From the NCBI GenBank assembly GCA_934636465.1, contig CAKUAR010000001.1:1-64000 (forward strand): a stretch of 64,000 bases of DNA, written 5' to 3'. The translations under genes and the position numbers were made by a program. Source of the DNA: an uncultured Muribaculaceae bacterium (GTDB taxonomy: Bacteria > Bacteroidota > Bacteroidia > Bacteroidales > Muribaculaceae). The notes beneath the pieces are model-generated. The model ran no database searches, was not told the DNA's origin, and was given only the letters and a program-made list of their open reading frames with translations. Below, piece after piece: positions 15,859 through 23,652 of the stretch (within the stretch, counting starts at the first letter, position 1; each line of letters opens with the position of its first letter).

Positions 15859-17139
15859 TCACCATGCAAACATAGGGTAGTCTTTCATAATGCCGTTAAC
15901 CTTGTCTTTCACTGTCTTGATTACAGCGAGGTTTTCGGGGTCTTGGAGCACGGTGTCAATCATCTCCACGATTTCGGGCATGAGAGCCTCTTTTGCACCG
16001 CGCGTGGTGATGGCCGGTGTGCCTATGCGAATGCCCGAAGTTTGGAACGCAGAACGGTCGTCATAGGGAACCATGTTCTTGTTGACGGTGATGTCGGCTG
16101 CCACGAGAGCGTTTTCAGCCACCTTGCCTGTGAGCTCCGGATACTTGGTGCGGAGGTCGATGAGCATGCAGTGGTTTTCTGTGCCACCGGTGCAGATTTT
16201 ATAGCCTTTGTCGATGAAAGCCTGTGCCATGACGGCAGCATTTTTCTTGACTTGCAGGGCATAGTCCTTGAACTCCGGCTGAAGAGCCTCGCCAAATGCC
16301 ACAGCCTTGGCTGCAATCACGTGCTCAAGCGGACCGCCTTGCACACCTGGGAACACGGCGCTGTTGAGCAGCGACGACATTTTGCGTATTTCGCCTTTCT
16401 TGGTGGTCTTGCCCCAAGGATTGTCGAAGTCCTTGCCCATGAGAATGACGCCGCCACGCGGACCGCGGAGAGTCTTGTGGGTGGTGGAGGTGACGATGTG
16501 GGCATATTTCAGCGGGTTTTTGAGCAAACCGGCGGCTATGAGTCCGGCAGGGTGTGCCATGTCAATCATGAGGATTGCGCCCACCTCGTCGGCTATTTTG
16601 CGCATGCGCTCATAGTCCCAGTCGCGGCTATATGCGCTTGCACCGCCAATAATCAACTTTGGCTTCTCGCGCAATGCCACTTCTTCCATCATGTCGTAGT
16701 CAACAAGGTTGTTGGTCTTGTCAACGTCGTATTCACAGTCGTGAAACATCATGCCGGAGAAGTTAACGGCACTGCCGTGTGACAGGTGTCCGCCCATGGA
16801 GAGGTTGAGGCCCATGAACTTGTCGCCAGGCTTCATGCAGGCCATAAACACTGCCATGTTGGCTTGTGCGCCGCTGTGAGGCTGCACGTTGGCATATTCT
16901 GCGCCAAACAGCTGCTTGATGCGCTCGATGGCGAGGTTTTCAGATTCATCTACGAATTGGCAACCGCCATAGTAGCGATGGGCAGGATAGCCTTCGGCAT
17001 ATTTGTTGGTGAGGCAGCTGCCCATGGCTTGCATTACCTGGTCGCTCACGAAGTTTTCGCTTGCTATCAGCTCAATGCCTTGCTGCTGGCGCTGATGCTC
17101 CTTCTCAATGATGTCAAAAATAGCTGAGTCTCTTTTCAT
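15859..17139 (-). CDS. glyA: serine hydroxymethyltransferase
   Basis: 426-aa GlyA, a PLP enzyme converting serine and tetrahydrofolate to glycine and 5,10-methylene-THF. Motifs: [10 protein letters not shown] near the start, [24 protein letters not shown], the Asp/His pair in [12 protein letters not shown], and the PLP lysine in [13 protein letters not shown] (about residue 230). Normal length. It is the last gene of the pyrB-pyrI-flavin reductase-glyA run, so its supply of one-carbon units may be co-controlled with pyrimidine synthesis. Confidence 0.97.
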   Translation of the reverse strand: MKRDSAIFDIIEKEHQRQQQGIELIASENFVSDQVMQAMGSCLTNKYAEGYPAHRYYGGCQFVDESENLAIERIKQLFGAEYANVQPHSGAQANMAVFMACMKPGDKFMGLNLSMGGHLSHGSAVNFSGMMFHDCEYDVDKTNNLVDYDMMEEVALREKPKLIIGGASAYSRDWDYERMRKIADEVGAILMIDMAHPAGLIAAGLLKNPLKYAHIVTSTTHKTLRGPRGGVILMGKDFDNPWGKTTKKGEIRKMSSLLNSAVFPGVQGGPLEHVIAAKAVAFGEALQPEFKDYALQVKKNAAVMAQAFIDKGYKICTGGTENHCMLIDLRTKYPELTGKVAENALVAADITVNKNMVPYDDRSAFQTSGIRIGTPAITTRGAKEALMPEIVEMIDTVLQDPENLAVIKTVKDKVNGIMKDYPMFAW

Positions 17140-17169
17140 TTTGATTGTTTTATTGTTAGTGTTGTTTTT

Positions 17170-17739
17170 TTACTTTTTCTTCTTTTGCACTGACCAGCCA
17201 AACTTGCCTATGGGCGAGCCCATGGTGTAGTAGTGGCCGTGGCAGTAGGAGATGAGTTTTGCCTTGGCAAGGTCGAGCGCGCCGGTTGCGGGGTCGATGT
17301 AGGCATCGTCGGCAATGACGTTGGTCACTGTGGCGATGAACATGTCGTGTGTGCCAAGCTGAACTATGTCGCGCACATCACACTCTATGCTTATGGGGGC
17401 TTCGCTGATGTAGGGGGCACTCACTGTGACGCCCTTGACCGGGGTGAGCCCCATGGCCTCAAACTTGTTGATGTCGCGGCCCGACTTCACACCGCACCAG
17501 TCGGTGGCACGAGCCAGAGCCTCGTTGGTGAGGTTGAGCGTGAACGCCATGTTGCGCTTCACGATGCCGTAGCTGTGGCGTGACGGACGGATAGAAACGT
17601 AGCACATGGCAGGGTCGGAACAGATGGTTCCCACCCATGCGGCAGTGAACACGTTGTATTCCGCCGGCTCTGTGCCGCAGCTTACCAAGACTGCAGGCAG
17701 GGGATAAATCATTGTGCCGGGTCGCCAGTTTACTTTCAT
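17170..17739 (-). CDS. flavin reductase-like domain protein
   Basis: 189-aa FMN-binding split-barrel protein. The N-terminus MKVNWRPGTMIYPLPAVLVSCG, then TAAWVGTICSDPAMCYVSIRPSRHSY and NLTNEALARATDWCGVKSGRD match flavin-reductase-like proteins that bind FMN and often reduce it with NAD(P)H. The substrate is unknown. It is encoded between pyrI (26-nt gap) and glyA (30-nt gap), an arrangement seen in other Bacteroidales, so it belongs to the same transcript. Confidence 0.85.
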   Translation of the reverse strand: MKVNWRPGTMIYPLPAVLVSCGTEPAEYNVFTAAWVGTICSDPAMCYVSIRPSRHSYGIVKRNMAFTLNLTNEALARATDWCGVKSGRDINKFEAMGLTPVKGVTVSAPYISEAPISIECDVRDIVQLGTHDMFIATVTNVIADDAYIDPATGALDLAKAKLISYCHGHYYTMGSPIGKFGWSVQKKKK

Positions 17740-17765
17740 CTTGCTTTTGAGTGTGGGTTGTGATT

Positions 17766-18230
17766 TTATTTCAGCACTATTTCGTCGTGTGTCTCAATGC
17801 AGTTGCAATATTGGCACTTGAGCACTATGTGGTCGCGGTCGATGACATGGAAACGCGACTTCATGGGCTCGTTGTTGGAGATGCACTTGGGGTTTTTGCA
17901 TTTCACTATGTCGGTGAGCTCGTCGGGCAGCGACACGGTGTGCTTGTCAACCACTTCAAAATTGCGAATTATGTTGATAACGGCGTGTGGGGCGATGAGG
18001 GCAATGCGGTTGAGAGTGCTTTCGGGGAAGAACACGTCGGCAATCTTGATGAGCCCTTTTTTTCCGAGGAGCTTGCTGTCGAGATTGAAGCCTATGGTCA
18101 CACTGTTCTCAAGGTCCTTGATGCCAAGCAAGTTGACAACCTTGAACAACGACTGGCTGGGTATGTGGTCGATTACGGTCCCGTTTTCGAGAGCGGCAAC
18201 GGCTAATTCTTTCTTTTCTTTTATATCCAT
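17766..18230 (-). CDS. pyrI: aspartate carbamoyltransferase regulatory chain
   Basis: 154-aa PyrI, the zinc-containing regulatory chain that binds CTP/ATP and gives the holoenzyme its allosteric control. The N-terminal allosteric domain contains NGTVIDHIPSQ and GFNLDSKLLGKKGLIKI. The C-terminal Zn domain has CKNPKC and CQYCNC, i.e. four cysteines spaced as in E. coli PyrI. Full length. It starts 20 nt after pyrB, as expected for subunits made in equal amounts. Confidence 0.97.
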   Translation of the reverse strand: MDIKEKKELAVAALENGTVIDHIPSQSLFKVVNLLGIKDLENSVTIGFNLDSKLLGKKGLIKIADVFFPESTLNRIALIAPHAVINIIRNFEVVDKHTVSLPDELTDIVKCKNPKCISNNEPMKSRFHVIDRDHIVLKCQYCNCIETHDEIVLK

Positions 18231-18250
18231 TTTCGTGATGCTTTAAAAGG

Positions 18251-19165
18251 TTAACAATCTATGCCTAAAGCCGTGCAGATGATGGCTTGGCGTGCATAAA
18301 GTCCGTTCTTGGCCTGCTGGAAATAGTAGGCTTTGGGGTTGTCGTCAACGTCTTGCGTAATCTCGGTGATGCGTGGCAGCGGGTGCAGCACGCGCAAGTT
18401 GGGCTTGCTGTTGGCAAGCATGTCGTTGCGCAGGGTGTAGAGACTCTTGACGCGCTCATATTCCATGAGGTCGGAAAATCTTTCGCCTTGCACACGGGTC
18501 ATGTAGAGAATATCGGTTTGGTTGATGATGTCCTCGGAGAACTCGGTGTACTCGTGATAGGTGATGCCGTGCTCGTCGCAGAAGTTTTTGTATTGGATAG
18601 GCATCTTCAGCTCATCGCAAGCGATGAAGTTGAATGTAGGGTGCCAGTAGTAGAGTGCTTCGAGAAGCGAGTGAACGGTGCGTCCATATTTCAAGTCGCC
18701 CACCATGGTGATGGTGAGGTTTTCGAGAGTGCCTTGCGTCTTGTAGATGGAGTAGAGGTCGAGCATGGTCTGCGATGGGTGCTGGTTGGCACCATCGCCG
18801 GCGTTGATGATTGGCACCGGAGAGAATTCGCTTGCATAACGTGCAGCTCCCTCAAGATAGTGGCGCATGACGATGAGGTCGGCATAATTGCTCACAATCA
18901 TGATGGTGTCTTTGAGAGTCTCGCCTTTTGACTGGCTGCTTGTCTTGGCATCGGAGAAGCCTATGACACGGCCGCCGAGGCGATTGACAGCCGTCTCAAA
19001 GCTGAGACGCGTGCGTGTTGATGGCTCAAAAAACAATGTTGCCACAACTTTGCCATTAAGAATGTTTTGATTTGGGTTCTGCTCAAATCTTTTGGCCTTT
19101 TCGAGCAAATCGAGGATTTCCTCTTTGTTGAGGTCGGTGATGGAAACTAAACTTTTAGTGTTCAT
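18251..19165 (-). CDS. pyrB: aspartate carbamoyltransferase catalytic chain
   Basis: 304-aa PyrB, joining carbamoyl phosphate and aspartate at the first committed step of pyrimidine synthesis. The carbamoyl-phosphate loop [15 protein letters not shown] is intact, along with [16 protein letters not shown] (active-site Ser/Lys loop), [17 protein letters not shown] and HPLPRITEI. It leads the pyrBI-flavin reductase-glyA operon and is preceded by a promoter, a 36-codon leader ORF and a terminator hairpin that together look like an attenuator. Confidence 0.97.
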   Translation of the reverse strand: MNTKSLVSITDLNKEEILDLLEKAKRFEQNPNQNILNGKVVATLFFEPSTRTRLSFETAVNRLGGRVIGFSDAKTSSQSKGETLKDTIMIVSNYADLIVMRHYLEGAARYASEFSPVPIINAGDGANQHPSQTMLDLYSIYKTQGTLENLTITMVGDLKYGRTVHSLLEALYYWHPTFNFIACDELKMPIQYKNFCDEHGITYHEYTEFSEDIINQTDILYMTRVQGERFSDLMEYERVKSLYTLRNDMLANSKPNLRVLHPLPRITEITQDVDDNPKAYYFQQAKNGLYARQAIICTALGIDC

Positions 19166-19206
19166 AATGCTTGAAAATATAGTCTCGTTTTGTTATAAAT
19201 AGGCAC

Positions 19207-19251
19207 AAAAAAAGCCAATCCGAAATAAGCTTAAATCAGGATTGACTTTTT
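19207..19251 (-). terminator. attenuator terminator in the pyrB leader
   Basis: On the minus strand AAAAAGTCAATCC (19251 to 19239) pairs with GGATTGGCTTTTT (19221 to 19209), one G-T wobble, 17-nt loop, followed by a seven-T run. It lies between the promoter at 19351-19358 and the pyrB start at 19165, so transcription must read through it to express pyrB. The wobble works only in the minus orientation; on the plus strand it is an A-C mismatch. Confidence 0.85.
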
Positions 19252-19341
19252 ATATAAATTCCGAACGTTAAAGACGCTTCCGAATGGCCTTGAAGAGCAC
19301 ATCACGAAATGTTGCCTTATGTAGTGTTGGTTTAGTGTCAT
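19231..19341 (-). CDS. pyrBI leader peptide (candidate, 36 aa)
   Basis: A 36-codon ORF starts with ATG (19341) just after the predicted transcription start and runs MTLNQHYIRQHFVMCSSRPF and on to NLYKKSILI. Its TAA stop (19231-19233) falls inside the loop of the attenuator terminator. A ribosome reaching the end of the ORF would cover the left arm of the hairpin (19239-19251). This is the layout of the E. coli pyrBI leader, where UTP shortage makes polymerase pause, ribosomes catch up and the terminator fails to form. U-rich runs just before the hairpin (AATTTATATAAAAAG) fit. A second overlapping frame (ATG at 19348, 26 codons, stop at 19268) also exists. Translation is not proven. Confidence 0.6.
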   Translation of the reverse strand: MTLNQHYIRQHFVMCSSRPFGSVFNVRNLYKKSILI

Positions 19342-19350
19342 AATTCATTA

Positions 19351-19358
19351 CAAAGTTA
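19351..19358 (-). promoter_or_regulatory. pyrB operon promoter -7 element (TAACTTTG)
   Basis: Minus strand TATAACTTTGTAATG contains an exact TAnnTTTG. TTTG and TTGACA-like sequences lie 9-15 bp upstream, closer than the usual 19 bp. It is about 185 bp from pyrB, so the transcript has a long leader that holds the leader ORF and attenuator. Confidence 0.6.
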
Positions 19359-19394
19359 TAATATTTTTGTCAACAAACAGATTTTTATTTCGCG

Positions 19395-19410
19395 AAAAAA
19401 CATGTTTTTT
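19395..19410. repeat. 16-bp perfect palindrome between pyrB and the PBP gene
   Basis: Six A, CATG, six T: a perfect palindrome about 40 bp upstream of the pyrB promoter in the divergent region with the penicillin-binding protein gene. It may be an operator or part of an extruding element. The rest of 19411-19536 shows nothing recognisable. Confidence 0.4.
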
Positions 19411-19537
19411 TAGCGTTGCCTGGGTGAAAGTGTGAAAGCGCGTGTTGAGATGTGCCGCGGCATGGAGATTCGTGGGCAGTAAACCGTCTGTAGCAGTTTT
19501 CTTAGTGCTTGGCGTGGCGGTGCATGGCTAAAAAGGC

Positions 19538-19566
19538 TTGTGTTTGTGATATTTTTATTACTTTTG
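19538..19566 (+). promoter_or_regulatory. promoter for the penicillin-binding protein gene (TTG / TACTTTTG)
   Basis: TACTTTTG at 19559-19566 is an exact TAnnTTTG match, with TTG at 19538-19540 (18-bp spacer). The leader to the ATG at 19651 would be about 78 nt. Confidence 0.55.
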
Positions 19567-19650
19567 CTAAAATATAGGTGCTGCGCATGGCAGCAAATGT
19601 GGTTTTTACGAACTATATTCCGGACAACTCTCGGAAAAACATAACAGCAA

Positions 19651-22056
19651 ATGAACGGACAGCAATACAAACAAGGCAACGCCCAAAAGGTTGCGCACGA
19701 TGCGAAAGTGGTGAAATATATGTGGAAAGGTTTCGGCATATTCATAGCATTTTGCGTGGTGCTTTTTGTGTTGATATACAATGGTGTAATAGGCTATATG
19801 CCCCCAATCGAGGAACTCAAAAACCCCACCGACAAGTTTGCCACAACGGTGTTTTCGGCCGATGGTGTGGAAATGGGGCGTTACTACCGCAGCAAGGGCA
19901 ACCGCGTGTATGTGGATTTTGACCAGATGTCGAAATATCTGACTGACGCTCTCATATCGACCGAGGACGAGCGATTTGAGAGCCACTCCGGAATAGACGG
20001 CAGAGCTCTGGTGAGAGCCGTGGTGAAGCGTGTGCTCATGGGGCAGAAGGGCGCCGGCGGCGGTAGCACAATCACGCAGCAGCTCGCCAAGCAGCTCTAC
20101 TCGCCGCAGTCGAGCAACATATTTGAGCGCGCGTTGCAGAAACCCATAGAGTGGGTGATAGCCATGAAGCTGGAGCGTTACTACACCAAGGACGAAATCA
20201 TCAAGATGTATTTCAACCAGTTTGACTTCTTGAACAACGCCGTTGGCATTAAGACGGCAGCTTATGTGTATTTCGGCAAAGACCCGCGTGACCTCAACAT
20301 TCAGGAGTCGGCCATGCTTGTGGGCATGTGCAACAACCCGTCGTTTTACAATCCGCTCCGTCACCCGGAGCGCACACAGCACAGGCGCAACGTGGTGTTT
20401 GACCGCATGCAGAAGGCCGGTAAAATCACCGCAGCCGAGTGCGACTCGCTGAAGCGTCTGCCGATAGTGTTGTCGTATCACCGCGTGGACCACAACGACG
20501 GCTTGGCTCCGTATTTCCGCGAGGAGTTGCGCCGCGTGATGACGGCAAAAGAGCCGCGACGCGAGGACTATCCGAGCTGGAACCAGCAAGCCTACGTTGA
20601 CGACTCGGTGGCTTGGCGCAACAATCCGCTCTATGGCTGGTGCAACAAGAACCACAAGCCCAACGGACAGAATTATGACATATATAGCGATGGACTGAAG
20701 ATATACACCACAATCGACTCGCGCATGCAGACCTATGCCGAGAAGGCAGTGCGCAAGCACATGGGCGGAACGCTTCAGCCACAGTTCTTCCGTGAGCGCA
20801 GAGGCTACAAAAACCCATATACAAACGACAAAGAGGAACTTGGTGCTGTGACTAAGAAGCTGCTGATAGACCGCGCCATAAAGCAATCGGAGCGTTACCG
20901 TGTGCTGAAACAGCAGGGGTTGAGTGAAAACGAGATAACGGCAAACTTCAACCAAAAGACAGAAATGCACTTGTTTAGCTACAGCGGAGAGATTGACACT
21001 GTTATGTCGCCACTCGACTCGCTGCTCTACACCAAGTCGTTTTTGCGCTGTGCCATGATGTCGATGGATCCCAAGACTGGATATGTGAAGGCATACGTGG
21101 GAGGCCCTAACTTCAAGTTCTTCAAGTATGACATGGTATCGACCGGTCGTCGCCAGATAGGCTCAACGATGAAGCCGTTTCTCTACAGTTTGGCCATGGA
21201 GCATGACTACACACCGTGCGACAGATTTCTAAACACCCAGCCCACACTCTATGACAAGAGCGGACGGGCATGGTCGCCACGCAACTCTGGCCATAGCCGA
21301 ATAGGGCAGATGGTGGACTTGCGCTGGGCATTGACCTACTCAAACAACTGGATTTCGGCACGCTTGATGGAGGTGTTATCACCGGAGGAACTTGTGAGAA
21401 CACTGCACAACTTCGGCATCACTAATCACCTTGACCCTGTGGTGTCGCTTTGCCTGGGTCCGTGTGAGGTGTCGGTGAGAGAAATGGTGAGTGCCTACAC
21501 GGCGTTTGCCAACCAAGGAATGAGGGTTGACCCGATATATGTGACCCGCATAACCGATAATGAGGGCAACGTGTTGGCAGAGTTTAACCCCAACCAGACC
21601 GAAGTGCTGAGCGAGGAAGCGTATTACAAAATGCTTTCCATGCTCATGAATGTGGTAGATGCTGGAACTGGCGCGCGCTTGCGCTATGCCTACAACATAA
21701 ATGCTGAAATGGGTGGCAAGACTGGAACAACAAACTACAATGCCGACGGATGGTTTATGGGCTTCACGCCCGAACTTGTGACCGGTGTGTGGGTTGGCGG
21801 TGATGAACGCTACATTCACTTCAACAGCATGGCCTATGGTCAGGGTGCGGAAATGGCATTGCCAATCTACGGCTTGTTTATGCGAAAGGTGTATGACGAC
21901 ACCTCGCTGCCATATACTGAAGACGTGAAATTCTCAATTCCAGACGGCTTCAATCCATGCCACAAAGACGGCTTCTATGAGGGCGGCGGCCATGCCAGCA
22001 GCGATGAGGGCGAGGCGGAGCCGCAAGAGCCTCAAGCAATAGAGGAGCTGTTCTGA
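19651..22056 (+). CDS. mrcA: class A penicillin-binding protein 1A (transglycosylase/transpeptidase)
   Basis: 801-aa bifunctional peptidoglycan synthase. One N-terminal membrane anchor (about residues 30-50) precedes the GT51 glycosyltransferase domain with EDERFESHSGID (catalytic Glu) and GGSTITQQLAKQL. The transpeptidase domain has the three penicillin-binding motifs in order: STMK (catalytic Ser, about residue 507), SNN in TYSNNWISA, and KTGTT (about residue 691). It polymerises glycan and crosslinks stems in the periplasm. The stop codon overlaps the ATG of the next gene (TGATG), so translation is coupled. Confidence 0.94.
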   Translation: MNGQQYKQGNAQKVAHDAKVVKYMWKGFGIFIAFCVVLFVLIYNGVIGYMPPIEELKNPTDKFATTVFSADGVEMGRYYRSKGNRVYVDFDQMSKYLTDALISTEDERFESHSGIDGRALVRAVVKRVLMGQKGAGGGSTITQQLAKQLYSPQSSNIFERALQKPIEWVIAMKLERYYTKDEIIKMYFNQFDFLNNAVGIKTAAYVYFGKDPRDLNIQESAMLVGMCNNPSFYNPLRHPERTQHRRNVVFDRMQKAGKITAAECDSLKRLPIVLSYHRVDHNDGLAPYFREELRRVMTAKEPRREDYPSWNQQAYVDDSVAWRNNPLYGWCNKNHKPNGQNYDIYSDGLKIYTTIDSRMQTYAEKAVRKHMGGTLQPQFFRERRGYKNPYTNDKEELGAVTKKLLIDRAIKQSERYRVLKQQGLSENEITANFNQKTEMHLFSYSGEIDTVMSPLDSLLYTKSFLRCAMMSMDPKTGYVKAYVGGPNFKFFKYDMVSTGRRQIGSTMKPFLYSLAMEHDYTPCDRFLNTQPTLYDKSGRAWSPRNSGHSRIGQMVDLRWALTYSNNWISARLMEVLSPEELVRTLHNFGITNHLDPVVSLCLGPCEVSVREMVSAYTAFANQGMRVDPIYVTRITDNEGNVLAEFNPNQTEVLSEEAYYKMLSMLMNVVDAGTGARLRYAYNINAEMGGKTGTTNYNADGWFMGFTPELVTGVWVGGDERYIHFNSMAYGQGAEMALPIYGLFMRKVYDDTSLPYTEDVKFSIPDGFNPCHKDGFYEGGGHASSDEGEAEPQEPQAIEELF

Positions 22057-22748
22057 TGGCACGCCTGGACAAAACTGTTTGCTGCTGCGTGCTTATGTGC
22101 ATTGGCACTGGGCTGTGCCACAGTGCCAGTGGGTTGGAGACGACTCGATATGCGCGAGCTATGTTTGAAAGGCGCGGCATGGTAGATGTGGCAAGGCTTG
22201 ACCCATCGCTAATAGTGGACTTGCGCTATGGCACCACCCGCAATTTTGCAGGAGTCGATATGTATGGCGACATGAAGTGGGCCTATTTGACGACCGAGGC
22301 AGCTCGTTCGCTTGTGAAAGCGCAAAAGCTACTGAAAAAATATGACAAAAATTACAGTATAATGGTGCTTGACGCAGCTCGGCCTGTGAGCACGCAGTGG
22401 CGTATGTGGCGCGTGGTGAGGCGCGGCATAGGGCGGCGGTATGTGGCACGGCCGTTTAAGGGCGGACCGCACAACTATGGCGTGGCGGTTGACGTGACAC
22501 TTGCCTATTGTGGCAAGGAGATGGATATGGGCACAGACTTTGACTCGTTTTCAGACATGGCGCACACCGACCATGAGCGCCGGCTTGTGGCGCAAGGCAG
22601 AATGACTAAAGCGGCGCTGTATCACAGATATTTGCTGCGTAAGGTGATGACACAAAGCGGATTTATGATATATAAGCGCGAATGGTGGCATTTTGAGCGT
22701 CACCGCATAGCGTGGGCTCGCTGCAACCTCAAGCAACTTGACTTCTGA
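22056..22748 (+). CDS. D-alanyl-D-alanine dipeptidase (M15D, VanX/DdpX-like)
   Basis: 230-aa exported peptidase. A signal peptide (about residues 1-25) precedes LIVDLRYGTTRNFAGVDMYG, LDAARPVSTQW, PHNYGVAVDVTL (the zinc HxxxxxxD motif) and REWWHFE (catalytic Glu and zinc His). These are the M15D motifs of enzymes that split D-Ala-D-Ala. It overlaps the PBP1A gene by one base, which suggests a cell-wall turnover or recycling role rather than vancomycin resistance. No vanH or vanA partner is nearby. Confidence 0.9.
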   Translation: MARLDKTVCCCVLMCIGTGLCHSASGLETTRYARAMFERRGMVDVARLDPSLIVDLRYGTTRNFAGVDMYGDMKWAYLTTEAARSLVKAQKLLKKYDKNYSIMVLDAARPVSTQWRMWRVVRRGIGRRYVARPFKGGPHNYGVAVDVTLAYCGKEMDMGTDFDSFSDMAHTDHERRLVAQGRMTKAALYHRYLLRKVMTQSGFMIYKREWWHFERHRIAWARCNLKQLDF

Positions 22749-22763
22749 ACCAAAATTAGTGTT

Positions 22764-22805
22764 AATAATGGTTTGAGGCTTATTGTTAAGCGTAAAGCCA
22801 TTATT
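22764..22805. terminator. weak hairpin between ddpX-like gene and jetD
   Basis: AATAATGG-TTT (22764-22774) pairs with AAAG-CCATTATT (22794-22805) with one bulge, in the 52-bp gap between two convergent genes, overlapping the jetD stop. There is no good T-run on either side, so terminator function is uncertain. Confidence 0.35.
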
Positions 22806-23643
22806 TGATGTAGCCTTCTTGGTCATAGCCTTTCCGTTCTTGGTGAATCAGGTCTATCAACTGCTGCAATTCTTTAATGTCGGATTTAATGCCTTTGAAA
22901 TGGTCGTATTGCTCGTTATATCGCATTGCAGAGCCGGATTTCAATCGAAATGCGATGTCTTCAGGAATCAGAAAAGACGACCTCTTAGAGCCGAGGTGCT
23001 TTTGAAATTCAGATAAATATATGTTTATTCCTGCCAAGTCAAAATCACCGAAGTGCAGATAATAGTTGGGAATGGATAAAAGCCATAATCTTAAATCGGT
23101 TGATTGCGGGTATCGTGAAACGAAAAGTGTTTTTGTTGACAATTGGTGTGTTTGCAGATAGTTATTAAAAAACGTCTTTTGTTTGCGAACCATTCGAAAG
23201 TTTTCCATGTTTTCCACACCGATTACAATAACGTCTTTTGGAATCGTGAAATTAGCCCAATCGGTTATAAATAAGAAACTTCCTTCTTGTGGATTGACTA
23301 CAAGCGGCTTGCCATTAAGCGAGCAATTTATGGGTTCATAACTATTGATTGGAAAGCCTGGGCACGAACGGAGTGTGACAAGTTTAGAATTGCCTGTAGG
23401 GCTTGCCATTGAAGCGCGGGAGTGAGTATCGGGGTGCTCCAATAAACGATAGCTCTCGTCTTTGTCAATAAGAAAACTTTTCAAGGCTTCAATGTCGCGG
23501 GCACGGTATGCTTTTCTGGAACCATGAACCACGACCGATAGCAAGCCTTCTGCCATTAATTCGTCAAGCAGCTTGTTGCCAAGCCGAGAACCAGGGATTT
23601 GTTTTCCTGCTACCAATGCTTGTATAGATGCGCTTATTGCCAT
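22801..23643 (-). CDS. jetD: Wadjet/Mks nuclease subunit JetD (MksG-like, Toprim)
   Basis: 280-aa protein with a winged-helix-like N-terminus (SRLGNKLLDELMAEGLLSV) and a C-terminal Toprim-type domain: VIGVEN supplies the acidic glutamate and HFGDFDLAGI the DxD pair, matching the DUF2220 nuclease part of JetD. In characterised Wadjet systems JetD cuts plasmid DNA after the SMC motor has extruded it. At 280 aa it is clearly shorter than typical JetD (often near 400), mostly in the N-terminal part. It starts 9 nt after jetC, so it is the last gene of the operon. Sequence around it is AT-rich compared with the flanking genes. Confidence 0.82.
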   Translation of the reverse strand: MAISASIQALVAGKQIPGSRLGNKLLDELMAEGLLSVVVHGSRKAYRARDIEALKSFLIDKDESYRLLEHPDTHSRASMASPTGNSKLVTLRSCPGFPINSYEPINCSLNGKPLVVNPQEGSFLFITDWANFTIPKDVIVIGVENMENFRMVRKQKTFFNNYLQTHQLSTKTLFVSRYPQSTDLRLWLLSIPNYYLHFGDFDLAGINIYLSEFQKHLGSKRSSFLIPEDIAFRLKSGSAMRYNEQYDHFKGIKSDIKELQQLIDLIHQERKGYDQEGYIK

Positions 23644-23652
23644 ATTTTGCTG

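Noticed and set aside
19606..20970. Minus-strand open frame of about 450 codons opposite the PBP1A gene
   Set aside because: It covers the transglycosylase domain in antisense and encodes a Cys/His-rich sequence without any domain.
22056..22748. Vancomycin-resistance vanX gene
   Set aside because: The motifs fit D-Ala-D-Ala dipeptidase, but no vanH, vanA or vanRS is nearby and the gene is coupled to a PBP, so a cell-wall recycling role is more likely.
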